This document shows, one piece after another, positions 32,567-42,118 of a stretch of DNA of 64,000 bases. This DNA is from Amoebidium appalachense. Its lineage: Eukaryota > Ichthyosporea. Positions within the stretch are counted from its first letter, which is position 1. Every line of letters begins with the position of its first letter. The notes under the pieces were generated by a model, which worked only from the letters and a program-made list of their open reading frames with translations, was not told the DNA's origin and did not search any database. The DNA is taken from contig CAVNZM010000008.1 of NCBI GenBank assembly GCA_963693365.1, positions 3,782,001 to 3,846,000 on the forward strand, in the 5' to 3' direction. A program made the translations under genes and the position numbers.

Positions 32567-32608
32567 AGCCTCAACTGCAATATACTCTACCCCACTCTCA
32601 GCGCCCCG

Positions 32609-34006
32609 TCAACGCCGACGCTCGGCCAAAATTTTAGCCGACGCCTGCTGAGCATGGTCTTTCCACCTAATACCTTCGGGGGCTGAGGGAAAAGTCTTAG
32701 GCAATTTTCGGTTGGGACAGTCCCGTTTCTGATGCCCTATCCCCGTACAATGAAAACAAACTCGATCTGAAATAGGCACTACTGGTCTCTCACTACCCTG
32801 TTGGCTACCGTGCTTGCCGTTTTTCTGATAGGGAGCCGGGCGACGGGGTTGACGGTCATTTTTGGCCTTACCACCGACAGCCTGGAAGGCAGCCACCTGA
32901 GCCGATAAGCTAGCTATCTGAGCCTGCAGGGCAGCAATCTCCGGAGCACCAATACCACTACCGTTGTTACCTGGGGTGGAAACACTATTGACCTGCGCTT
33001 TCTTGGCCGCCTGCCGACTAGCGAAACGACCCTCGAGCTTGTTAATAATTTTTGACTGAGCCTCATCGAGCCTGCTATTTGCCTGAGCTATTTCCCACAA
33101 CTGCGCATCTGCCTCAAACGTATTCCTGTATAAACTACGTTGCATTTGACCGCTGACGTCGGTGTTCAAACCAGCTAACTCCAGCAGACGGCGAAACGTG
33201 TTGGTATGTGCCGTCACTTGGCCACCAATACTGGCAGCCGTGGCATCCGACGTGGGAGTGAAACGGAGGGCCCGGATCTGTGTCTCATATGATTCACGCC
33301 GAATGTTGGTCAGCCAGTAGTTCTCGATGAAACGCAGCAGCCACTCAGACGCCGTCAGTTCGACTTCGACCTGCAGAATCTCACCCTTGCCCTTGTGCAT
33401 AGGGCGAGTCGTCTTCAGTGGTGTCCGAGAAGCCAGGTGAAAGAGAGAGGCCTCCGAACGCTCCTCTCCGTCAATGCTGAGGGCACGAACCGGCACCGTC
33501 TTCTTGTCGTTTTCAGGGTCCATGTAGTCGTCAAGGAGGGTAGCCATCTCCAACACACGAGGATCACCACTTGCCCGGTTCACACTCTGCAGAATCATGA
33601 CTTGCCACTGGGCCAGGGAAGTGTCGGGGGACAGCTTGGCGATGCGATCGATGAGACGGTACCATTCAAACACGTTATCAGCCTTGGAGAGTTGAGGAAG
33701 CTTGAGCTTCTCCATCATAGCTGCAGCAGCAGCACACACTTCAGGAACCTGAGAAGCCCTGGCCGCAGGAGCGTCGTAGAACACTTCATCCATCACAATA
33801 GGGTCTTGCCACTCCATCACACAGGGGGGCAGAGCGTCGAGAAACTCTGGGTCTATCTCATCCTGCGGATCCATAACTTGGCCGCGCCACTGGGTGAACT
33901 TGCTGACGGTGGCATCCTTGAGCTTGCCGAGGGGGCCAAAAACAAGAGCCTGGGCGAAGGTTGCACTCAGCCCGGCGACCGGCGAAAAGGGGGGTTCAGG
34001 CTCCAT
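32609..34006 (-). CDS. gag: gag of copy 1 (465 aa), ends in UGA followed by CGG
   Basis: Structural protein of the particle. The ATG chosen is at 34006-34004 (MEPEPPFSPVAGL), and upstream in-frame sequence has no better start. The middle is helical and ordinary. Residues 355-375 are Ala/Gln-rich. A basic stretch leads to one zinc knuckle, C417-x2-C420-x4-H425-x4-C430, which in this family binds the element's RNA. The UGA at 32611-32609 is in frame with pol, with 14 sense codons before the pol ATG. Gag of the second copy appears identical. Confidence 0.92.
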   Translation of the reverse strand: MEPEPPFSPVAGLSATFAQALVFGPLGKLKDATVSKFTQWRGQVMDPQDEIDPEFLDALPPCVMEWQDPIVMDEVFYDAPAARASQVPEVCAAAAAMMEKLKLPQLSKADNVFEWYRLIDRIAKLSPDTSLAQWQVMILQSVNRASGDPRVLEMATLLDDYMDPENDKKTVPVRALSIDGEERSEASLFHLASRTPLKTTRPMHKGKGEILQVEVELTASEWLLRFIENYWLTNIRRESYETQIRALRFTPTSDATAASIGGQVTAHTNTFRRLLELAGLNTDVSGQMQRSLYRNTFEADAQLWEIAQANSRLDEAQSKIINKLEGRFASRQAAKKAQVNSVSTPGNNGSGIGAPEIAALQAQIASLSAQVAAFQAVGGKAKNDRQPRRPAPYQKNGKHGSQQGSERPVVPISDRVCFHCTGIGHQKRDCPNRKLPKTFPSAPEGIRWKDHAQQASAKILAERRR

Positions 34007-34070
34007 GTTGGGGGCGAAAGCAACAGCCGAGACGGAAGTTTTGCAATATAGCAATTGGATTGGTGTAGCT

Positions 34071-34847
34071 TGTAAAGTATCCTCACGGACACTTCAGTGT
34101 AAAATGTATGTGTATGAGTGTAAACGGGGTTCACTCTGAACTGGATTTCAGAGGATCGATGCGTGCGTTTATATACGGATGGTCGACCCGGACAAGATTA
34201 CTTGACCAATTACACAACTCCCTAGCCGACCAATCATATTACAGATTAGTACAGGGCTAGTAATTACTGTGTGTGACTACTTGGTCTCTTGCCGGTTCTA
34301 ACACTCATATATAATCTTTACTGCTGCATGACTTATGACTTACACAGCCCCGAAATATACTCCAAATAAACAGGTACCAGTACTTTTCCTGTTTGTGACT
34401 TTGGTTACCAGTTACCTTTCGGAGTGCTGTCTCTCTCACATGTGTAACTGCAGGTTTACAACGACCACTCATTGCAGCTGGACTTTACCGGGATGCCCTC
34501 AACATGACTGGTCGAATATGAGACTCCCCAATCACTCACAACCTGCTTGTTAGTTATTCGTTCTCTATGGCCGCAGCATTTACGTGTTCCAATCAACACA
34601 GAAGAGGCCATAAGTGTCCACTCACGCGAGTCTCACTGTAGTTCGTTTCCAAGTAACCGAACATATGTAATTGTATTTGATCATCCGATTGGAAAAGCAG
34701 ATATAACATTTATGATTGGCTCATTCATCAGCAAACGCCGACATCTGACTGGATGAGCCGGCACCGACGAATTGTAAATAAAGCAAATAGATCTGAATAG
34801 ATCTGAATCGATCGATTGACACGAATGCTCGCCGCGGAGACATAACA
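34071..34847 (-). repeat. LTR 2 (shared central LTR), 777 bp
   Basis: It appears identical to the other LTRs. It serves as the 5' LTR of copy 1 and the 3' LTR of copy 2. TATATAAA on the minus strand is at plus 34168-34175. Confidence 0.95.
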
Positions 34848-34896
34848 ATCCCCCCCTCAGCAGGAAATCTGAGCTCCGACGAAGAAGAGACAAAGT

Positions 34897-37800
34897 TTAA
34901 CACATCGATTCAAGTTTCTTTTCCCGCCGTGGGAACAGAACATCGCGCAACTGCCGTCGTCGTAAAAGACGAGCCGTGCGTGCATCTGTAGCATTTGGTG
35001 TCGAGTTAACACTCACCGACTGAGTGACGTCGACCTGTTTGTCTACCCGTGGTGTTTTTGGATTTCTAGGAACAACAACCTTAGGATGAGAAGGTTGTCT
35101 AACTACCCGACGTTCGTATGCTTGGATTAACTCTGGGCACCATAATAAAGACTCTGGACGCCACTGATTGAAAGCCGTGTCGTAGCCTGCAAATTTGACT
35201 CGATAATAAGTGGTTGCATGGCCGTTGACTGTAACTACTTTCTTATCCAAAATTTTCTCTACCGTGGTGTCCATGCCACCTAACTCTGGAATACCGTTAT
35301 GCTGGGTGTTAGGACACTGAGAAAACGTCGAAAGAGCACGGAAGGCAAATTCGTGGTAAGCCTTAATGTCGTCGACGTTATACTGGCGAATATCGTGCTC
35401 ATTCACCGTATGCCGGAGTTTGTATTCAGTACTACCTATCCGGGCTAACACTATATATGGACCCAAGAACCGTGGTCTCCATTTCTTCACGGGGCCACCC
35501 TTAGCACGGGTGAAATTCCTAACCAACACCTTACTGCCCACTTTAAAAGTACGGAGAGGAATGTTAGTGTTAGTGCTGTTAGTAAGAGATTCATGTGCTT
35601 GCTCTGTACGTTGCCGTGCCACTTCACGGGCATGCAAAACTCGAGCCAACACCTCCTCCCTATACTTAGTCCACTCTTCCATACGGAGAGGACCAGAGAA
35701 GGCAGGAAGCATACTCACATCTAAGAACTCGGTACACTCCTGACCATGCACAAGAAAATACGGAGAAAAACCAGTGATAGCATTAGGTGTGGTACGATAA
35801 GCATGCACCACAAAAGGAAGTACACTATCCCAGTCAGCGTGCTCCATATCCACATATTTTGCTAAACACGATTGAAACACTGCATGTGCACGTTCAGCAA
35901 CGCCATTTGCTTGAGGGTGGTAAGCAGACGTATGCAACAATGACACACCCAACAGTTTACACACCTCACTCATTATTTCAGACAAAAATGAGCTACCCCT
36001 ATCACTTAACACAGAACGGGGGGGGCCAAAACGAAGACAAACATGATGCAAAAACACACGTGCCAACGTCACTGCATCACTTGAACGAATAGGGACAGTT
36101 TCAGTCCAACGTGTAGCTAAATCAGTGAGAGTAACAATATAATGATTACCCTGCACTGTTTCGGGGAAAGGCCCCATCACATCCATAGCTACCCGTTCAA
36201 AAGCCTTAATAAAAGTACCATGATACTGGGGGACCCGACTTCGCATGTGTGTGGATTGATTGTGAAATGCACATGCATGACATCCCAACACCTTTCTCTC
36301 CACATCCTTACTCATGCCAGGCCAATAATAATTCACTTGCACACGTTGATATGTACGGGACACACCTAAATGACCCGCCCACGGAGCATCATGCATGTGT
36401 TCAAGCACCATATCAACCAAACGAGGGGGAACCCACAAACGTTGACCTTGTGGCCCACTTAAATGATAAAGAACACCATCTTGCAACACACATTGGAGAG
36501 CACACCTTTTTGTACGATTTTCCCATGTCCGACGTTGGCCTTTGGTGGGTTTATCCACCGAAAAAACCATATCCCCTGGACGTTGCTCCACTTGACATAT
36601 CACGTCGTGCAAAAACCTGTCACTGCGTTGTGACGACACCACCTGTTCCTGAAAAACAGGTGTAGAAAACTGGGAAGGAGAGGTGAACGAATTCGGGGTC
36701 CCACCGTGTACCGGGGCCCCTACCTTCACCATACTATCCTTAAGAGAGGAGATGTCTACTTCAGCAGCCCACACATGCTGATTTGACACGTTGATTGAAT
36801 CTACTTCAACATTTACTCCATCAAAAGGGTGTGTTTGGGTGAATTTATCATACTCGATGTATGCATTTCTACTGAGTGCATCACAATCTTTCATACTTTC
36901 ACCTTTTGCATAAAAAGCCTTGTAATCAAACGAAGCTAACTCTGCAGCCCACCGTTGCATGCGTTCGTTGGTTAGCTTAGTAAGACCTTTCATGGCTAAA
37001 GTAGGTTTGTGATCAGAATACACCTCAAACGTCCTACCTACCAAAATATGTCTCCACTCTTTGGTAATGAAATGATAGATAGCATGACTTTCCCGTTCTG
37101 GATTACTGTAACGTCGTTCCGTGGGGGAAAATACTCGACTGCCATATGCAACTACTCTATCTACTTTATCCTGTTCTTGATACAGTATGCCACCCTCACT
37201 GACTAAACTGGCATCTACCCGAACTCGGAAAATACCTTGTGTGGGGGAGAAATCGGGGTGAACGAGAACATTATCACTTACCAATACTTCTTTTAACCGT
37301 TCAAAAGCTTCTAAAGCTTCAGAGTCCCACAACACGGGGGCTTTTCTGTCACCACCTGTCTGCTTAGTAAGAGGGTGAGCAATTTCGGCATACCTCCGTA
37401 TAAAACGACGGAGGTAATTGGTTAGTCCTAGAAACTGCCTGAGCTGAGTGACCGTTTTAGGGTGAGGCCATTCTGTAATAGCCTTGATTTTACTAGGATC
37501 AGGAATAACACCATCCTTCGTGATCCTATGACCCAGGAATTTAACATCTTGCACCCCCACTATGGTCTTTTTACCACTCACTTTCATACCAGCAGCTTCC
37601 AACACAGAGAACACTTTTTCACAATTAGAAACTAATTCTTCAAACGTTCTCCCTTTGACACATGCGTCATCCATATAACACGCCGTATACGATAAACACG
37701 GACGCAAGATATCGCGCATAATACGACACAAATTTGCAGGTGCATGCACAAGACCTTGGGGCATCACAGTAAACTGCCACAACTCACCATCGAATGCAAA

Positions 37801-39636
37801 AGCAGTCTTCTCCTTATCCTCTTCCCTAAGCCGACACTGAAAAAATGCATTTTTCAAATCGAGGACACAGAACCACTTATAGCCATGAAAACTATCAAGT
37901 AATTCATCAATACGGGGAAGGGGAAAGAGATCCTTTTTAGTGACAGAGTTAAGGCCGCGTAGGTCTGTGCACATCCTGTAGGACCCGTCTGGTTTTTTAA
38001 TTAAAAGTACCGGTGACCGCCACTGACTTTTACTAGGCTCTAAAATCTGCATTTCTCGAAATTCACTAATCATTTGCCTACCTGACTCTAATTTCGATTG
38101 CTCCATTCGATACTGAGGCATCACCACAGGACTGGCATCACCTGTATCAATTGCCACTGTATATCCCTTCACAAAACCGTGATCTTTTGGATGCCTAAGA
38201 AATACATTTTTGACTCGATTTAACATGGGAAGAATTAAGGCACGTTGCTGATCCGTCCAACCTGGATCTACCATACCCCAGGGGAGACTCACTTCACCGG
38301 AATCACCCTCCTTGTTACAGTTACTACTTGCACCTTCACCTGCACACACTCCGTCTGCTTTACCAATATCATCACTAGAAGGGCCCTTTTCTGTGGATGA
38401 GGGATTGACACCTACTGCATCGGACTGATGACCAGACACCGTGGTAACCGCAGACACTGAAACACCATCAACCGTAGGCGAGCGACTTCCTGTTGGTGTT
38501 GATGTCTCGGGCTGGCCACATGCTTCCGGATTACTAAGTTTATCTGAAGGTAGCTCGGGGGTGGGGATAACTATTTCTGCAACAACTGTATCGAAAGGCA
38601 GCTGCCCTTCGATATATCCCAATCGCGTGCCAGCAGGTATTACTAATTCTGAATCAAAATTTCGATTTTCTACTTCGATCATGATTGTTTTATCAGCCGC
38701 CACTTTACTATATGAAGGACTCACAAATGGAAGTAACCTAGCTGCCGGAACAAAGACACCTATATCTGCCACGACAGCAAATTTGTCTAAGTTCACCCGG
38801 ACGAATGCACGACTGTGGGGAGGTACACAAATTTCGCTGACAGTGTGTGCAGTACTTTGATACCCCTCCGTACCCGTGTGCAAACGTACACTACCACCCT
38901 TCTTCAAATGCAACTTATTAGATTCTTCATCTAACAATTTAACATGTGCCTTTGAAAATGGACGGCCTAAAATCATACTCTGACCCATGTTTGCACAAAC
39001 AGCAAACGTGACAAATAATGTGTGGGAACCAATGGTACATGGGAGAGTGACCCGGCCCACCACATTCAACGATGCATCAGGATTGGCAGTCTTCACACCA
39101 CTCACTAAGTTATTTGAAAACATTGTAACACGTGCGCCCATCTTCATTAAATTACAAATAACTTTTTCATGCACACAATTAATGTTTGCACCACCATCTA
39201 AAAGAGCATCATGAATTTGAACATCACCCAATACCACAGGAACATATAACCGTGCTTCTGGCTGAATTAAAGATGCAAACACTTCCTGTAACACAGAAAT
39301 TTCCACTTCACTACTTTCCACACTAGTCTCTATCACCGACACAGAAATATTGGAAGGGGGGAGGGGGTGGGGGGTGGGAGGGGGTGGGGGAAGGGGAAAA
39401 GGGGGGGGACGGGAGGAAGGGGGGTGGGGGTGTGGGGAAAGGGGGGAAAGGGGGGAACGGGGGAAAGACTTAGCTTCATGCTGATTCTCAACGAGAGAGG
39501 GGGTAAATTGCACCACAGCAGTTTTAACTGACTGATTTACGGCACCAGGCCGTGAGTGATTTATTGTCTTATTTACTTCAACAGTATCTGTATAACAAGA
39601 CACGTTGATTTTAGACATTTCACTATCACTGCACAT
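34897..39636 (-). CDS. pol: Intact pol of copy 2 (1579 aa): protease, RT, RNase H, integrase, chromodomain
   Basis: It starts at ATG 39636-39634 if translated separately, or follows gag by UGA readthrough. Order: Ser/Pro-rich leader with a proline tract (57-95); aspartic protease with LLDGGA (D147) and ILGRPF (222-227); reverse transcriptase (about 535-740) with VLDLKNAFF, MPQGL and the catalytic YMDD (654-657); RNase H with D808, E848 and D876; integrase with an H-H-C-C zinc site (C1119, C1122) and a DDE triad D1152, D1212, E1248; a GPY/F module (1392-1394); and a chromodomain at about 1457-1510 (YYRVKFAGY, FNQWRPESLL). The protease has Gly where Ser or Thr is usual (D-G-G), which is odd for an apparently young element. 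The frame ends at TAA. Confidence 0.95.
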   Translation of the reverse strand: MCSDSEMSKINVSCYTDTVEVNKTINHSRPGAVNQSVKTAVVQFTPSLVENQHEAKSFPRSPLSPLSPHPHPPSSRPPPFPLPPPPPTPHPLPPSNISVSVIETSVESSEVEISVLQEVFASLIQPEARLYVPVVLGDVQIHDALLDGGANINCVHEKVICNLMKMGARVTMFSNNLVSGVKTANPDASLNVVGRVTLPCTIGSHTLFVTFAVCANMGQSMILGRPFSKAHVKLLDEESNKLHLKKGGSVRLHTGTEGYQSTAHTVSEICVPPHSRAFVRVNLDKFAVVADIGVFVPAARLLPFVSPSYSKVAADKTIMIEVENRNFDSELVIPAGTRLGYIEGQLPFDTVVAEIVIPTPELPSDKLSNPEACGQPETSTPTGSRSPTVDGVSVSAVTTVSGHQSDAVGVNPSSTEKGPSSDDIGKADGVCAGEGASSNCNKEGDSGEVSLPWGMVDPGWTDQQRALILPMLNRVKNVFLRHPKDHGFVKGYTVAIDTGDASPVVMPQYRMEQSKLESGRQMISEFREMQILEPSKSQWRSPVLLIKKPDGSYRMCTDLRGLNSVTKKDLFPLPRIDELLDSFHGYKWFCVLDLKNAFFQCRLREEDKEKTAFAFDGELWQFTVMPQGLVHAPANLCRIMRDILRPCLSYTACYMDDACVKGRTFEELVSNCEKVFSVLEAAGMKVSGKKTIVGVQDVKFLGHRITKDGVIPDPSKIKAITEWPHPKTVTQLRQFLGLTNYLRRFIRRYAEIAHPLTKQTGGDRKAPVLWDSEALEAFERLKEVLVSDNVLVHPDFSPTQGIFRVRVDASLVSEGGILYQEQDKVDRVVAYGSRVFSPTERRYSNPERESHAIYHFITKEWRHILVGRTFEVYSDHKPTLAMKGLTKLTNERMQRWAAELASFDYKAFYAKGESMKDCDALSRNAYIEYDKFTQTHPFDGVNVEVDSINVSNQHVWAAEVDISSLKDSMVKVGAPVHGGTPNSFTSPSQFSTPVFQEQVVSSQRSDRFLHDVICQVEQRPGDMVFSVDKPTKGQRRTWENRTKRCALQCVLQDGVLYHLSGPQGQRLWVPPRLVDMVLEHMHDAPWAGHLGVSRTYQRVQVNYYWPGMSKDVERKVLGCHACAFHNQSTHMRSRVPQYHGTFIKAFERVAMDVMGPFPETVQGNHYIVTLTDLATRWTETVPIRSSDAVTLARVFLHHVCLRFGPPRSVLSDRGSSFLSEIMSEVCKLLGVSLLHTSAYHPQANGVAERAHAVFQSCLAKYVDMEHADWDSVLPFVVHAYRTTPNAITGFSPYFLVHGQECTEFLDVSMLPAFSGPLRMEEWTKYREEVLARVLHAREVARQRTEQAHESLTNSTNTNIPLRTFKVGSKVLVRNFTRAKGGPVKKWRPRFLGPYIVLARIGSTEYKLRHTVNEHDIRQYNVDDIKAYHEFAFRALSTFSQCPNTQHNGIPELGGMDTTVEKILDKKVVTVNGHATTYYRVKFAGYDTAFNQWRPESLLWCPELIQAYERRVVRQPSHPKVVVPRNPKTPRVDKQVDVTQSVSVNSTPNATDARTARLLRRRQLRDVLFPRREKKLESMC

Positions 39637-39678
39637 AGCCTCAACTGCAATATACTCTACCCCACTCTCAGCGCCCCG

Positions 39679-41076
39679 TCAACGCCGACGCTCGGCCAAA
39701 ATTTTAGCCGACGCCTGCTGAGCATGGTCTTTCCACCTAATACCTTCGGGGGCTGAGGGAAAAGTCTTAGGCAATTTTCGGTTGGGACAGTCCCGTTTCT
39801 GATGCCCTATCCCCGTACAATGAAAACAAACTCGATCTGAAATAGGCACTACTGGTCTCTCACTACCCTGTTGGCTACCGTGCTTGCCGTTTTTCTGATA
39901 GGGAGCCGGGCGACGGGGTTGACGGTCATTTTTGGCCTTACCACCGACAGCCTGGAAGGCAGCCACCTGAGCCGATAAGCTAGCTATCTGAGCCTGCAGG
40001 GCAGCAATCTCCGGAGCACCAATACCACTACCGTTGTTACCTGGGGTGGAAACACTATTGACCTGCGCTTTCTTGGCCGCCTGCCGACTAGCGAAACGAC
40101 CCTCGAGCTTGTTAATAATTTTTGACTGAGCCTCATCGAGCCTGCTATTTGCCTGAGCTATTTCCCACAACTGCGCATCTGCCTCAAACGTATTCCTGTA
40201 TAAACTACGTTGCATTTGACCGCTGACGTCGGTGTTCAAACCAGCTAACTCCAGCAGACGGCGAAACGTGTTGGTATGTGCCGTCACTTGGCCACCAATA
40301 CTGGCAGCCGTGGCATCCGACGTGGGAGTGAAACGGAGGGCCCGGATCTGTGTCTCATATGATTCACGCCGAATGTTGGTCAGCCAGTAGTTCTCGATGA
40401 AACGCAGCAGCCACTCAGACGCCGTCAGTTCGACTTCGACCTGCAGAATCTCACCCTTGCCCTTGTGCATAGGGCGAGTCGTCTTCAGTGGTGTCCGAGA
40501 AGCCAGGTGAAAGAGAGAGGCCTCCGAACGCTCCTCTCCGTCAATGCTGAGGGCACGAACCGGCACCGTCTTCTTGTCGTTTTCAGGGTCCATGTAGTCG
40601 TCAAGGAGGGTAGCCATCTCCAACACACGAGGATCACCACTTGCCCGGTTCACACTCTGCAGAATCATGACTTGCCACTGGGCCAGGGAAGTGTCGGGGG
40701 ACAGCTTGGCGATGCGATCGATGAGACGGTACCATTCAAACACGTTATCAGCCTTGGAGAGTTGAGGAAGCTTGAGCTTCTCCATCATAGCTGCAGCAGC
40801 AGCACACACTTCAGGAACCTGAGAAGCCCTGGCCGCAGGAGCGTCGTAGAACACTTCATCCATCACAATAGGGTCTTGCCACTCCATCACACAGGGGGGC
40901 AGAGCGTCGAGAAACTCTGGGTCTATCTCATCCTGCGGATCCATAACTTGGCCGCGCCACTGGGTGAACTTGCTGACGGTGGCATCCTTGAGCTTGCCGA
41001 GGGGGCCAAAAACAAGAGCCTGGGCGAAGGTTGCACTCAGCCCGGCGACCGGCGAAAAGGGGGGTTCAGGCTCCAT
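39679..41076 (-). CDS. gag: gag of copy 2 (465 aa), UGA-CGG then pol in the same frame
   Basis: It appears identical to the first gag, with start ATG 41076-41074 and the same zinc knuckle near the C-terminus. The stop UGA (39681-39679) is followed by CGG, and the frame stays open for 14 codons into the pol ATG at 39636. A readthrough product would be about 2,060 residues. With pol intact, this copy is the likely autonomous one. Confidence 0.93.
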   Translation of the reverse strand: MEPEPPFSPVAGLSATFAQALVFGPLGKLKDATVSKFTQWRGQVMDPQDEIDPEFLDALPPCVMEWQDPIVMDEVFYDAPAARASQVPEVCAAAAAMMEKLKLPQLSKADNVFEWYRLIDRIAKLSPDTSLAQWQVMILQSVNRASGDPRVLEMATLLDDYMDPENDKKTVPVRALSIDGEERSEASLFHLASRTPLKTTRPMHKGKGEILQVEVELTASEWLLRFIENYWLTNIRRESYETQIRALRFTPTSDATAASIGGQVTAHTNTFRRLLELAGLNTDVSGQMQRSLYRNTFEADAQLWEIAQANSRLDEAQSKIINKLEGRFASRQAAKKAQVNSVSTPGNNGSGIGAPEIAALQAQIASLSAQVAAFQAVGGKAKNDRQPRRPAPYQKNGKHGSQQGSERPVVPISDRVCFHCTGIGHQKRDCPNRKLPKTFPSAPEGIRWKDHAQQASAKILAERRR

Positions 41077-41140
41077 GTTGGGGGCGAAAGCAACAGCCGA
41101 GACGGAAGTTTTGCAATATAGCAATTGGATTGGTGTAGCT

Positions 41141-41917
41141 TGTAAAGTATCCTCACGGACACTTCAGTGTAAAATGTATGTGTATGAGTGTAAACGGGGT
41201 TCACTCTGAACTGGATTTCAGAGGATCGATGCGTGCGTTTATATACGGATGGTCGACCCGGACAAGATTACTTGACCAATTACACAACTCCCTAGCCGAC
41301 CAATCATATTACAGATTAGTACAGGGCTAGTAATTACTGTGTGTGACTACTTGGTCTCTTGCCGGTTCTAACACTCATATATAATCTTTACTGCTGCATG
41401 ACTTATGACTTACACAGCCCCGAAATATACTCCAAATAAACAGGTACCAGTACTTTTCCTGTTTGTGACTTTGGTTACCAGTTACCTTTCGGAGTGCTGT
41501 CTCTCTCACATGTGTAACTGCAGGTTTACAACGACCACTCATTGCAGCTGGACTTTACCGGGATGCCCTCAACATGACTGGTCGAATATGAGACTCCCCA
41601 ATCACTCACAACCTGCTTGTTAGTTATTCGTTCTCTATGGCCGCAGCATTTACGTGTTCCAATCAACACAGAAGAGGCCATAAGTGTCCACTCACGCGAG
41701 TCTCACTGTAGTTCGTTTCCAAGTAACCGAACATATGTAATTGTATTTGATCATCCGATTGGAAAAGCAGATATAACATTTATGATTGGCTCATTCATCA
41801 GCAAACGCCGACATCTGACTGGATGAGCCGGCACCGACGAATTGTAAATAAAGCAAATAGATCTGAATAGATCTGAATCGATCGATTGACACGAATGCTC
41901 GCCGCGGAGACATAACA
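41141..41917 (-). repeat. LTR 3 (5' LTR of copy 2), 777 bp
   Basis: It appears identical to the other LTRs, with TATATAAA on the minus strand at plus 41238-41245. The bases just inside (AGCTACACCAATCC on the minus strand) do not begin with TGG, so no standard tRNA primer-binding site is obvious. Confidence 0.95.
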
Positions 41918-41922
41918 GAGAC

Positions 41923-42067
41923 CGCCTTAACACAAGCAACCTGCAGGCCAAGAACCATCGACAGGCCTACCCACCCTTTCAGGAACGACATATCGGGGGT
42001 GTGTGTGTGACATATACTAATCCGTCTCAGCAGATCATCCTACAATAAGTCTACGATCAAGATCGGG

Positions 42068-42118
<51 letters not shown>

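Larger units (their letters stand above)
26997..41917 (-). mobile_element. Ty3/gypsy chromovirus as a tandem LTR-internal-LTR-internal-LTR array
   Basis: Two internal regions in the same orientation share the central of three LTRs. Offsets between copies are 7074 bp and 7070 bp. Each internal region carries gag and pol on the minus strand. The C-terminal chromodomain and the protease-RT-RNase H-integrase order place it among chromoviruses. Copies are almost identical: by eye the LTRs match, gag matches, and pol differs by one base (32141/39215) and by the length of a proline-coding tract. Integration is therefore recent. The array could come from LTR-LTR recombination between sister copies or from insertion of a multimer; the single flanking duplication excludes two independent insertions. 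Confidence 0.95.
26992..41922. repeat. 5-bp target-site duplication around the whole retroelement array
   Basis: GAGAC stands immediately before the first LTR (26992-26996) and immediately after the third (41918-41922). This is the size expected for Ty3/gypsy integrase. The central LTR has no duplication of its own. Confidence 0.9.
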
